Shown in pieces: positions 19,620 through 30,196 of a DNA stretch of 64,000 nucleotides. The notes beneath the pieces are model-generated. The model ran no database searches and was not told where the DNA came from. It was given only the letters and a program-made list of their open reading frames with translations. The position numbers and the translations under genes were made by a program. Origin of the DNA: Lepiota brunneoincarnata. Taxonomy: Eukaryota; Basidiomycota; Agaricomycetes; Agaricales; Agaricaceae. Numbering within the stretch: position 1 is the stretch's first letter; each line of letters begins with the position of its first letter. Location: positions 371,595-435,594 of the forward strand of contig JAEBUN010000035.1 of assembly GCA_023014365.1 (NCBI GenBank), read 5' to 3'.

Positions 19620-22600
19620 TCATAGGTTACAGGTCCGAGTTTTCTTGTTATGGTGAAGGGACCTTCTCGGCGTTGGGCCAGTTTCTTTGAGGCGTACTGA
19701 ATTGGGAGGTTGCGGTTGTCGAGCCAAACCTTCTGTCCAACTTTTAGATTGATATCTGGACCGGTTATATCTTGCAGCCATTTTTAGTCTGGCTTGTTCA
19801 TGCGCAGCTTGGGCTTCTTGGCGTATCTTGGCGAGGTATTTAAACTTCTCTCCTATTGCTGGAATGTTCGTTGGCTCCTCGGAGGTCAGGAAATCCTTTG
19901 GGGCTTGATCCATAGAGGAGTTCAAATGGGGTATGTTGGTGTTCGGCATGTGTTTTTCGAGTTGTGGACATATTCCAGGAGTGGGAGTGCCTTTACCCAT
20001 TTGTTCGGGTTCGATGAGCAATAGATGCCAAGGTAGAGTTCTATTTCTTGATTGAATCAGCTCTGTTTGTCCGTCTGTCTGGGGGTGGTAGGTGGTAGAG
20101 AGTGCTTGTTCGATTCCGAGTTGTTTGTAGAATTCTTTCATGGATTTGGCAGCGAATCTGGGGTCGCGATCACTGAGAACTTTCTCGGGAAGGCCAAATC
20201 TAGAGAATAGCCAGTTCGATAAGAATTTCGGCGATCTTGTCCGTGTTGGCTGGTTTTCAGCAGTAGGTTCTAGAATTATCCCCTTCGTAAGCTGGTCGAC
20301 CACGACCAGTATAGAATCATGGGGTCCAGTCCGGGGGTAGGTCTGTGATAAGATCCATCGAGATGTTCGAGAATGGACGGGTAGAACGGGGTCCAGGGAT
20401 AGGGTTGAAGCGGTGGTTTTAGGGGGTGGCGATTGATCTTGTATTGTTGGCAAGCACCACATCCTTTGACATAGTTTTTGACAAATGATCGCATCCCGGG
20501 CCAGTAGGCGTATTCCTGGAGTTTTCTAGTTGTTTCTGCGATTCCAGGGTGTCCTGCGGTGGGTGAGTCGTGTACTCTTTGCAGTAAGCGGCGTCTGAGG
20601 TGTAAATCTTGTGGTATAAATAGTTTTCCTTGAACACGTGGGTGTCCTGAGTCATCTTCTTGGGCGATGTCAGGTCTGTTTCTTTTTCTTCCACAGCTCT
20701 TTTATTTCCTGTTTAGTATCTTCGTCGATAATATGGATATGCCTGTGGCTTGTTCTGGGGTGAAGAATTTGTCAGGGAGTGCGACGACCTGTTTGTTGTC
20801 TCTTGTCTTGGGTTCATGATCGGGTCGTCTGGAAAGGGCGTCTGCTGGTCCATTTTTCTTTCCAGGGATATGTCGGATTTCGATGTCAAATCGTTGCATG
20901 TAGGCAATCCATTGGGCTTGTCTTCTGCTGAGGTCTTCAGGTTTTCTCCAGCGGCGAAGGTTGTCGTGATCTGACCATACGATGGTCTTGTGTGATGATC
21001 CTTCTATGTGGTGACGCCATTCTTTGAGTGCTCGGATAATGGCGAAGAGTTCCTGTTCGGAGCAATGATAGTTGCGTTCTGCTGGTGAGAATCCTTTCGA
21101 GAAGTATGCGACTGGGTGTTTAACTCCATTGTTGTCGCGTTGAAGTAGGACTGCTCTTGATGCAAATAGTGATGCGTCGCATTCGATTTCGAAGGGTTTG
21201 TCTCAGTCGGGGACCATTAATACCGGTTCGCTTTGGAATTTTCTCTTGAGAGTATCGAAGGCGTTCTGGCATTCTTCTGTCCATTCGAATTTCTTGGTTT
21301 TGGACATTAGGGCATTGAGAGGTTTTGCCCATGTGGCGTATTGGTGTATGAATTTTCGATAGAAGTTGCAAAATCCTATGAATTTTCGTACGTCGCGCGG
21401 GGTAGTTGGTGTTGGCCATTCAGCGATGCCTTTGAGCTTTGCTGGGTCCATCGAAACTGAGTCGGGAGTGATAATAACTCCTAGATATTCGAGTCGTTGT
21501 CGTTCGAATTCGCATTTCTCGGTTTTGAGATATAGATCGTTGTCCTTGAGTATCTTGAGTACTTCTCTTGTGAGGCGTCGGAGTTCTTGTTTTGTTTTTG
21601 CGTGAATGAGGATGTCGTCCATGTAAACGATTACTCCTCCATTGTCGATGAGTTTTCGAAATAATGAGTCCATCATGGTTTGGAATGTTGCTGGGGAGTT
21701 ACACATTCCAAAGAACATGACCATGGGTTCGAATAATCCTCGGGGTGTCCTGAAGGCTCCTTTCCATTCATCTCCTTTGCGTATGCGGATGTTGTTGTAT
21801 CCTGCTTGTACGTCGAGTTTGGTAAAGTATTTTGATCCTCGAAGTTTGTCGAGAATATGAGAGATGAGGGGGAGGTTGTATGCATTTTTGATGGTATGCT
21901 CGTTGAGGTACCTGTAGTCTTGACAGGGGCGTAGTTTTCCGTCTTTCTTTCCTACGAAGAAGAAGGGTGATGCCATTGGCGATTCGGATGGTCGAATGTA
22001 TCCCTTTTGAAGATTTTCTTCTAGGAACGTGTCGAGTTCCTTTTCTTCATTGAGGGAGAGTCGGTAGGACTTCATGGCAATTGGTTTGAATGATTCCTTG
22101 AGTTCAATTTTGTGATCCCATGGTTGTTGTGGGGGGAATCGTTCGGCTTGTTTCTTGCTAAATACTGGGAGGTATTCGTGGAATTCCGTGGGTACGACTT
22201 TCCTTGGGTCGTCGTTTTTCTTTTCTCCGTGTTGTACGGCGAGGAATTGTGATGCGGAGGCTTTGAAGTTGATTTCTTCGAAGCTTGTGGGCTCTAGTGT
22301 GGAGATGTGGTTGAGTTGGTCGTTGTAGATCCAATCGGGTTCCATGGATTGGATGAGTTCTCGGAATATAGTGTTGTCCCAACATTCGTTTCTCCAGCAT
22401 AGTTGTTTGGCATCCCAGTCGATGTCTGGGTTGTGTTCTGCAAGCCAAGGGAATCCAAGGATGAGTCTTGGGCTTCCGAGGGAGACTACTTTTGGTTTGA
22501 TCTCCATATTCTTCCCGTTAACCGTTAGGTTGAGGGTCGTGTAGTGGGTGGCTGTTCCATTTTCGTTAACAGATCCATCGGCATTTCGTACTTCGATGGG

Positions 22601-22699
22601 TCGATCAAGGGGTGTTGTTTTGAATGAATGTTGTTTGACCATTCCGGGGTCAATGAAGTTTCCTGCTGCTCCTGAGTCGAGTAGGGCGAGTAGTTCCAC
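19620..22699 (-). pseudogene. Chromovirus pol: protease, RT, RNase H, integrase (element 3)
   Basis: Minus strand. Protease LLALLDSGAAGNFID; RT with LRPCQDYRYLNEHTI, FTKLDVQAGYNNIRI and the catalytic VYMDDILIHAK; all in the frame 21203-22699 (498 aa). A single TGA at 21203-21205 (reads PD*DKPFEIECDAS; probably a former CGA) separates RT from RNase H (ERNYHCSEQELFAI; IRHIPGKKNGPADALSR), open to 20702. Then frames shift near 20740 and 20640. Integrase has the HHCC zinc domain (HPGIAETTRKLQEYAYWPGM with CGACQQYK) and core motifs VLSDRDPRF and STTYHPQTDGQTE. The chromodomain ORF follows directly. All domains are present and recognisable, but one stop and at least three frameshifts disable it. Confidence 0.92.
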
Positions 22700-22860
22700 G
22701 CTTTCGGGTCCTTCCTTAGTGAACTTGTGTTTTCGGATTCGACAGGGTAGATGTATTACGCGTGCTGACGATTCCTGTAACTTTACAACATTAATATCAT
22801 TTTGTGAATAGGAAAGGGAAGGAGGTCTTTGTGGAGGGCTAGACGTGGTGGCTAGTCTCC

Positions 22861-24722
22861 TTAGGCAAAATCCTTAACCAGAGGGGCATCTGGGTGGTTG
22901 GATTCATTTGCAAAATGTTCATAGATGTCCTCGACTTCTTCGTCGGTTGCATCTTCTAGTATGTTGTATAGCGAGTTCTTTTTCCTGTAGCTTGCTTGTC
23001 TTCTTCTGGATATCGCATTTGACCGGTTTCTGGCATCCAAATTGCGGGGTAATTCGGATCGGCGATATATTGTCTTCTTGGTGGGGCATTCGTGGGCGAA
23101 GTGTCCAGTCTTGCGGCAGTTGAAGCATCTCTTTTCCTTGAGATCCTTTCTTTGGGCGTCCGTGAGGATTGCATTGAGGGCTTCGTGGGTGCGTTCTTGT
23201 ACCAACTGGTGGAGTCTGTCTTCTTCGGTCTCCTCGTCTTCATCAGCTTCCTCGGCGAGTAGATCTGGCTCGTCCTCAAAGTCGAGGTTGTAGACTGCTT
23301 CGGCGAGTTGGTCAATATCCATTGCGTTAGGGTCTGTTGCTTGATAGGGCAGTGGGACACGGCGCGTAAAAGCATTTCTTTTCCCTTTAAATGGGCGAGT
23401 GCGCGAAGTCGTTGAAAACGAGGGAGTTCCTCAAGTTTGCATATAGTCGCGTTGAGTTTGTAGTATTTGATATGCTGTTCGAGCTTGCTTGAACCAGTCG
23501 CTGAGTTTGTTTCCTGGATTGAGGCTAATTGTCTTGATTGCGACGGGGCGATCCAGCCCGTTCTTGAAATAGTTGACCGCCGCCACTCCATCTCCAAGGT
23601 CGGCCTGATAGGCAAGTATCTGGAACTGGGATATGTAATCATTGATATATCGTCCATTCTGTTTGAGGTGGCGGATTCTGTCCATTGCATCGGCGGGGAC
23701 ATTGTTTGGGGCGAAGGATGTATCGAGTCCTTCGAGAAATTTCTTCCATGTCGGAAGGGTCTGGCTTCCATCAAGTTCTTTGTTTGATTCCAAGAATGCT
23801 CCTCTCCATGTTGCGGCGGGGCCGGTGGACATGTATGAAAGGGCGAATTGTATCTTGGTTTTGTCATCGGAAAAGGCTCCTGGTTTTGCATCGATGTATA
23901 GTTGTACTGCATCCTTCCAGAGGCGGAAGTAGTCAGTCTCTCCGTTAAAGGTTGGGGGTGTGTTGATTTTTGCGGAGGAGGCCATATTGTTAATGTCAGA
24001 GGTTGTGGATTCCTCGTCGGAAGTGTGAATAGACCCGGTAGTGGGGCTAACTTCGGATGGTTCGGATTGTACAGGGGAACTGGATCGAGGCGGTGAGTGT
24101 ACCGGTGATCCAAGTGGTGATGTGAGGGGTGAGAATGTTCTTGGGGGTTTCTGTTGCGAAGTGTTGTCGCTAGTTCTTGTACTTGTTGAGGGTTGAGGAC
24201 CAGAGGATGGGGTAGATGTTCTATGAATCGGCTCCCCGAGCTTTGAGCGGGTAGAGGTGGCAGTTCTTTCAGGTGGTGGTTGTTTAGGTAGGGTTTGAAG
24301 AACTGATGCTGGGGGTGCTGGGTATCCTGGGTCTTCTGTTCGACGTTGAACTCTCTCGGTAGGTTGTGTAGGGTATGGTGCGGAACCAGAGGGTGAACGA
24401 GTGAGGGGTATAGGTTTTGTTTTCTTTTTAGGGTCCGTGGTGGAGGGGGTGTGAAGTCGGGTTCGGAGTCGGTTGTCGACCAGTCAGAACTGTTGGATTC
24501 TTCGTAGTCGGTGGCAAGGGGGTCGTTTCGGTTTGTAGACAGGGTGAAGAGGGAAGAAGTCGAAGGTGAAGGTGAGGGTGAATAAACAACGCTTGCGGGT
24601 GCGTTATCCCAATCGACGCTTGAAGGTGCGGATGACCTGTATACAACGCTTACGGGTGCGTTATCCCAATCAACACTTAAAGGTGTGGATGACCTATCAA
24701 CGCTTTCGGTGCGTCTGACCAA
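22861..24722 (-). pseudogene. Chromovirus gag (element 3): N-terminal region, capsid, nucleocapsid
   Basis: The frame 22956-24722 opens MVRRTESVDRSSTPLSVDWD with a duplicated 19-residue unit (57-bp tandem repeat near 24586-24700) and a Pro/His-rich stretch. After a frame change comes capsid, 23431-23985 (NTPPTFNGETDYFRLWKDAV; DAMDRIRHLKQNGRYINDYI), ending at TGA 23431-23433. In the same frame beyond that stop lie the acidic linker and the knuckle CFNCRKTGHFAHEC (22861-23322). The single TGA between capsid and nucleocapsid is probably a mutated CGA. The tail ends TLVKDFA-like, about 160 nt before the protease start. Confidence 0.88.
24586..24700 (-). repeat. 57-bp tandem repeat (2 copies) in gag N-terminus
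   Basis: ACAACGCTTGCGGGTGCG at about 24586 recurs as ACAACGCTTACGGGTGCG at 24643; period 57 bp, 19 codons (SSTPLSVDWDNAPVSVVY-like units). Next to it, at 24773-24870, the motif AGCGA(C/T)AA(A/G)GCGTA occurs three times in the leader. Confidence 0.75.
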
Positions 24723-24894
24723 GGGTGCAGAGGGTATGGTGGCCTGCTCTACGGGGGTGTATCACCGGACAGCGACAAGGCGTGTCGTCAGATACGGTTG
24801 GCACTCGGATAGCGATAAAGCGTATCGTCTGCCGGTGTGGAAGGGTAGCGACAAGGCGTACCGATACCATGGGGTGTACGATGGAGGTTGTCCA

Positions 24895-24912
24895 AAGGAA
24901 GCTTTAATCTAA
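24895..24912 (-). promoter_or_regulatory. Candidate self-priming primer binding site of element 3
   Basis: Directly after the 5' LTR (minus orientation) stands TT, then AGATTAAAGCTTCC. Its 12-nt part AGATTAAAGCTT is exactly complementary to AAGCTTTAATCT inside the same LTR, where the transcript leader would lie. No match to a tRNA 3' end is apparent. This is the arrangement of Tf1/sushi-type elements, whose own RNA 5' end primes reverse transcription. The transcription start is not known, so priming is inferred. Confidence 0.55.
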
Positions 24913-26476
24913 TGTTATGATCCGTGCTCCTTCTGTATCCGAGGATAACTGGAGACGGCCTTCAATCACTCTACAAGGTGTCTGAGACGGTTGGCCTTAT
25001 AGAGCTTAGTGGATCGCGCTCAATGAGATAACGAGGGAAGACGCCAAGTTAAGGCAGAGAGGTAAATGACCGCTGTTAACAAGATTAAAGCTTAGGGCTT
25101 TAATCTCTACTTGTACAGTACAGTAACAAAAGTTTTGCGAAAACAACAAAGACAAATAATGCCATTAATCGTTAAAAATATTCACTACACTACCACAACT
25201 GCATCTAAAATTATGTTAATATTTTGTATTGTGGCCCTTGGCCTCATAGACTGCCTGAGCACGATCGGGCATGCTCTTGACCAGGTCATTAATATAATTT
25301 ATATCAATCATCCTCCACCATCTAGTGGGTTATCCATAGGCACAAGGAGCAGGATCATTATGAGGATGCCCCTAGGTCTGGGAGACCTTCCTTATTGAAT
25401 GACAGGGCAATGTAACACATCAAAATTGTGCTGGAGAGAAATAGACCCCAAACTCCCTACAAGATCACCCACTCAAGAAACACTTCCTTTGACTCCCCTG
25501 CTCATCCCCATACTATCTGGTATACTATTAGGTATTAATTGGGTCTTAGTAAATACATTTCTGCAAAGAAACTATTTCTTAAGCCCTCCCATGTCAAAGC
25601 CAGGATGGTATGAGCAAGAGAACATTGGGGGTGGATAGAGGAGGACTGGAGACATGTAATCCAGACAGATGAGGCTTCTGTGGAGATTGGATTGGGTTCA
25701 AAGATGGTTTGGGTATGGAGGAGACCTGGTGAGAGGTACATGGAAAGGTGTTTTACCCCTACTTTCAATTCTGGAAGACAGAGTCTTATAATATGGGGGT
25801 ATATGGCACACAAAAAACTCATTCCACTGGTTTATATATCCAAGGATACAAGGACTGATGCAAATTATGTTAGCCTAGTCCTTAGTGGACCATTGTAGGA
25901 TTTTTATGGGAATTTATTGGAGGAGAGGGAGTAGGTAGCAGTGATGGAAGATGGAGCTCTAATTTACCATGCAAAGGTCACCCAACAACTCTGCAATTCC
26001 TACCTCCCCAATCAACTTCTACATCCAGTTCAGTCACCAGATGTTGATCCATTGAATATGTATGGAAATGCATCAAAGTCAGAATAAATGACTGACCAGA
26101 AATCCCCAAAAACCTTGACAAACTTTGGGAGGCATTTCAGGATGATTGGACAATGATTAATTTAAATTATATTAATGACCTGGTCAAGAGCATGCCCAAT
26201 TGTGCTCAGGCAGTCTATGAGGCTAAGGGCCACCATCCAAAATATTAACATAATTTTAGATGCAGTTGTAGTAGTGTAGTGAATATTTTTAATGATTAAT
26301 GCATTATTTGTCTTTGTTGTTTTCGCAAAACTTTTGTTACCCTACTGTACAGGCCTTATATACCTATGAGGTGCTATATACTCGTTATAGGTTACTTGGC
26401 TGTTCTACTGGTCGTGCGCAGTCCTGACCATGATGCACATCCTGGCTGATGGCATCCTAGTGTTATTTATATTACA
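24913..26476 (-). repeat. 5' LTR of chromovirus element 3, split by a Tc1/mariner insertion
   Basis: LTR halves 24913-25115 and 26348-26476 are joined by sequence identity to the left LTR. The split is at TA, duplicated on both sides of the mariner copy. Internal element sequence continues beyond the LTR on both sides, so this LTR is shared between element 3 and a partial tandem copy (26477-26838). Confidence 0.92.
25116..26347 (+). mobile_element. Tc1/mariner copy (1232 bp) with long inverted ends and decayed transposase
   Basis: Ends CAGTACAGTAACAAAAG and, on the other strand, CAGTAGGGTAACAAAAG; TA on both sides (25114-25115, 26348-26349). The inverted similarity is not limited to a short TIR: 25116-25300 mirrors 26164-26347 over about 185 bp, including the 3' end of the transposase. 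Plus-strand transposase pieces: VIQTDEASVE (first Asp) near 25655, VAVMEDGALIYHAKVTQQL near 25940 (second Asp), SPDVDP then, one frame over, IEYVWKCIK near 26040 (catalytic Glu), and a tail NLDKLWEAFQDDW. The N-terminal DNA-binding half is missing. Several stops and shifts show it is immobile unless mobilised in trans. Confidence 0.88.
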
Positions 26477-26838
26477 ATGAGTCAGTACTCTTGCTACTGC
26501 TGTGCGATGTTCCATCGCTTTCCTCTGACTCATAATCTTCTTCTCCCGATTGTATCTCCATGGAGTCCTCTCTGTTCTCGCTCTCCATTCTCTCAGTGCT
26601 TCCATCGGAGGTTGGGTCAGTTGATCCATGGTTATCTTCCTCGTCCTCGGGGTATTCCAATATATCCTCCAAGGTTATCTCCATTCCTGCTTCTCTCGCC
26701 AGGTCCTGCATGGCGGTGTAATATTCCCCTTCCTCGTCTTCGTATTCTTGTGCCCGTAATTGGTCTGTAGTCTCCTGTACCCATCTTGTAAAGTCGAACA
26801 ATAGTTCTTGTTCCTCCCGGTCTGGACTGTTCATAACA
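26477..26838 (-). mobile_element. Partial second copy of chromovirus 3' internal region
   Basis: Repeats 17686-18038 with few changes (one 6-bp deletion and a handful of substitutions), ending at TCATAACA where similarity stops abruptly. It encodes the same acidic C-terminal tail (frame 26472-27026 reads FTRWVQETTDQL). With the shared LTR it forms an LTR-internal-LTR-internal' arrangement, as produced by unequal recombination between LTRs or by insertion next to an older copy. Confidence 0.9.
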
Positions 26839-26868
26839 GCGGACAGCGATGATGAGGATTGCTCCCTC

Positions 26869-29163
26869 ATGGTTGAGGAGTGGTTGGACTCCGAAACAGA
26901 TGCAAGCTGGTCAGAAGTCGAAACGAATCTTACCGGGTCGTGGAGTGAAGGGGAGTCAATGAGCGAGTTTGATGACCTTGACATCGACGACTTCAGTGTA
27001 GCTATTGATGAAGTTGTAAGTGCCACTGAACCAAGCCCAACCCAAGTCGAAGTTTTCGACTCAGGTGCTATGAATCACATCTCCCCATACCGAGATATTT
27101 TTGTGACCTTCCAACCCATCCCACCTCGACCTCTATGTGCTGCAAACAAGAAGGCCTTCAATGCCATTGGAAAGGGTGAAGTAGTACTAGAATTGCCAAA
27201 CGGAGCTACCTCATCACAACTCCACCTCAGCGAAGTCCTGTATTCACCTGAGGCAGGCTACACTCTTGTGTCGATTGGCCGACTTGATGACGCTGGCTTC
27301 TCAACCACCTTCGCCAATGGCAAGTGCATCATTCGTGATACAGGTGGTGCCCGGATTGCCGAGATCCCGAGAACCGGACAAGGCCTGTATAAATTGATCA
27401 AAGAGACAGAAGAGGTAAATGTGGTGAGCGAACCACTCAGCTTGGACATGTTGCATCGTCGCCTAGGCCACATTTCAGCTGGTGCTGCTCGAAAGCTTAT
27501 TCGCGATGGCCTGGTGACTGGCCTAAAGCTAGAAGATGGAACGGACACAGACATTTTCTGCAAGTCATGTGCCTATGGCAAAACAACTCAGCTGCCAATT
27601 TCAAAGGTCCGGGAGGGTGAGAGAGCATCATCGCTCGGTCAGGAGATCCATTCCGATGTCTGGGGGCCTGCATGAGTGGAGACAAAGCGAGGAAAGCGTT
27701 ACTACGTGACCTTTATCGATGACTTCTCAAGGTGGACTCACATCGATTTCCTCTCAAACAAGTCCGACGTTTTCAATGCCTACCGGAACTTCAACGCGTG
27801 GTGTGAAACACAATTTGGCATGCGTATTAAGGCCCTACACTCGGACAGAGGTGGGGAATACACCACAGGCGAGTTTCAGTCCTATCTAAAGTCCCGAGGC
27901 ACGGAAACCAAGCTCACCGTACATGACACACCCCAATACAATGGGATTGCCGAACGCCGAAATCGAACGATTGTTGAGCGCACACGTGCAATACTGCATG
28001 CAAGTCGCCTCCCAAAGTTGCTATGGGCAGAAGCAGTTGCCCATGTAGTTTGGTTGATGAACAGGACTGGTACCCAAGCAGTTGAGGGGAGAACGCCGTT
28101 CGAAACAATATATGGCCGCAAACCAGACTTGCGAGCAGTATGCGAGTGGGGAGAGGAGGTGTGGGTACACCAGGCAGGAGGGGACAAGCTCGGTGGGCGA
28201 GCGAAGAAAGGGAGATGGGTCGGGTATGATGCCGAGAGCAATGGCTCTCGCATCTATTTTCCGGACACAAGTGCTATAAAGATCGAGCGTAATTTCCGTT
28301 TTATTAACTCAGGTCGTCCCGGGCTCGAAGGGGAGCACTCACCAGCAAGCGAGCCTAGAAACGACCCATTACGCAGCACTAGTGCCCCAAACGAGACACA
28401 AGACACCCCCACCCCCTTCCCTGATCAACAACCAGCCGATTTCACAGCCGATTCCCGAAAAAGCGATGCTGAAAGCGACATCAGCCCAAAGGAGTTGCCT
28501 AGCGAGGCTGATCCACAGGTACCAAGACCCCAGCGTGCCCGAAATCCAAGCACCAAAGCTAAAGACATCCTAGAGGGGCGAGCAGTCACTCTGGCAGAAG
28601 AACAAGACTGGGCTGATGTTCACATCCTGGCAGCAGACATTGAGGAGACCAAGGGATTGGAACCTGGGAGCCTGCAGGAGGCGAGGAAACGAGCAGACTG
28701 GGAGTTGTGGAAGAAGGCCATGGAGGAAGAACTTACTATGTTGGGTGATGCCGGAACGTGGGAACTTGTTGATCGGCCAATCGGAGCTAACGTTGTCAGC
28801 TCAAAATGGGTCTTCAAAGCAAAAAAGGATGCCGCTGGAAATGTCGTCCGCTACAAGGCCCGCCTCGTCGCCCAAGGTTTTTCACAAGTCCCGGGAGTTG
28901 ACTATTTTCGATACCACTATCCCTTCCACCACCATTTTCTCCGACAACCAATCAGCCATCGCGCTATCCAAGGACCACCAGTACCACACGCGAACAAAAC
29001 ACATCGACATTCGCTACCACTTCATTCGTTGGATCATCGAGGAAGGCAAAATCCGGCTCATATATTGCCCTACCGAGGACATGGTGGCTGACGTCTTCAC
29101 CAAAGCCCTCCCCTCGCCGAAAGTCAAACATTTCGCGCGAGAACTCGGACTCACTACGGTTTG
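26869..29163 (+). pseudogene. Ty1/copia element 2: protease-integrase-RT start fused to RNase H end
   Basis: The frame 26869-27675 has the protease motif VFDSGAMNHISPY, GAG-pre-integrase LDMLHRRLGHISAGAARKLI with CKSCAYGKTTQLP, and runs to a single TGA (27673-27675; former CGA likely) before VETKRGKRYYVTFIDDFSRW. The next frame, 27676-29091, has the integrase core with ALHSDRGGEYTTGEF and YNGIAERRNRTIVERTR, then the RT start WKKAMEEELTML...WVFKAKKDAAGNVVRYKARL and GFSQVPGVDYF. There it jumps, in a shifted frame, to the RNase H end (TIFSDNQSAIALSKDHQYHT; RTKHIDIRYHFIRW; ADVFTKALP; stop at 29161-29163). The RT catalytic region and most of RNase H are deleted. Gag and the 5' LTR are missing. Confidence 0.92.
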
Positions 29164-29171
29164 AAGGGGAG

Positions 29172-29519
29172 TGTCAAGCTTGCAAACGCGTGCCGAGTTC
29201 CGGTCTCCATTTAGCTGGCGTCCTTTTCCACCCTTTCGTGTTTGTTCCATATCCCACGCTCCGTTTCTCTTGCACGGTCTCTACCGTTTTTATATCTTTT
29301 ATGCTATGCCCTTACCGTCCTCCTCTGCCCGTACACTATTGCTATTGTGCTTATTGTCTACGTACAAGCGCGTGTATCGTAGTGTTAGATAAATAGTCTC
29401 TTGCTTGTAGTCGCACTTCAGCTCTCGCGTCGAGACTGAAGTGAGTATTCTATCAATACCTTTAATTACTGTACTGACTACTTTGTAGTATACCTTACTA
29501 CGTTCTACAGGTAAACTCT
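29172..29519 (+). repeat. 3' LTR of copia element 2
   Basis: Begins TGTCAAGCTTGC directly after the polypurine tract TTGAAGGGGAG, and ends at TACGTTCTACA (29519). A 53-bp direct duplication places a second TACGTTCTACA at 29562, so the true end could be there. It contains the hairpin CACTTCAGCTCTCG...CGAGACTGAAGTG (29408-29437), and the following sequence has two more variants (29516-29543; 29600-29633). Confidence 0.75.
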
Positions 29520-29562
29520 AGCTCTCGCGTTGAGACTGAATATACCTTACTACGTTCTACAT

Positions 29563-29789
29563 AAGTATCATAGTGTAAAACATAAGGGTAAATTTCTACT
29601 CACCTCAGTAGCTCGTAGCGCGAGTACTGAGGTGTCTAACGGCAGGTTGGTGAGTATATACACTACCGACGGGTGTCCATAAATGGGCGAAAACATGCCC
29701 GGGGGGTTCGCAAACAATGTACAAACAAAACAATCCCAAAACGGGATATGTCACAGAAAGCTCGACATGAGCTTGCTAGCTCAACAGCT
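29563..29789. other. LTR-derived tail and spacer
   Basis: Holds a further copia-type hairpin, CACCTCAGTAGCTCG facing CGAGTACTGAGGTG (29600-29633), apparently from an older LTR. No gene seen. Confidence 0.5.
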
Positions 29790-30045
29790 GCCGGTTTCTG
29801 AGTTGAGTCTTGGTGTAACATCTAGCCTCGGACAGCATGAGTTATTGATAAAGAGCCGCCATGACCAGGGAGAGGTTGGCGGTTACTTGCCATGTTAGAT
29901 TATTCCGAGTCCAGTACATGATACTTACACACGTGATTGTGACGTCACATTTAGTCACACATGCTTGAGGGATTGAGAATCTTCTGAATCTCGATTATTT
30001 TTTTTTTGTGTGCGAATCCTAGACCGAAGGAGCTCAAAAACCTGT
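29790..30045 (+). repeat. Duplicated upstream block, copy 1 (contains TGACGTCA)
   Basis: Directly repeated at about 32995-33230. Shared stretches include TTATTGATAAAGA, TTGTGACGTCACAT, GAATCTTCTGAATCTCGATT and GTGTGCGAATCCTAGACCG followed by AAGGAGCTCA. This copy stands before the broken GH31 gene, the other before the gene at 33717. TGACGTCA (29940-29947) is a palindromic CRE/ATF-type bZIP site. A tandem duplication of a promoter region is the simplest reading. Confidence 0.75.
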
Positions 30046-30196
30046 GACCCCTAATTACCCATCGGTAGCATAATGCCGATACTTCTATTAGCCAGGAGTT
30101 CTATCTCTGGGATGATGTAGTGCAAGCAGCTAGAAATGCCCTTGATTATGGTATTACCATTTACCGATTTTTATTTACCTCCCGCCCATATTCATC

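Noticed and set aside
23467..24096. Several open frames on the plus strand over gag
   Set aside because: Antisense shadows of the minus-strand gag, which has clear capsid and zinc-knuckle motifs.
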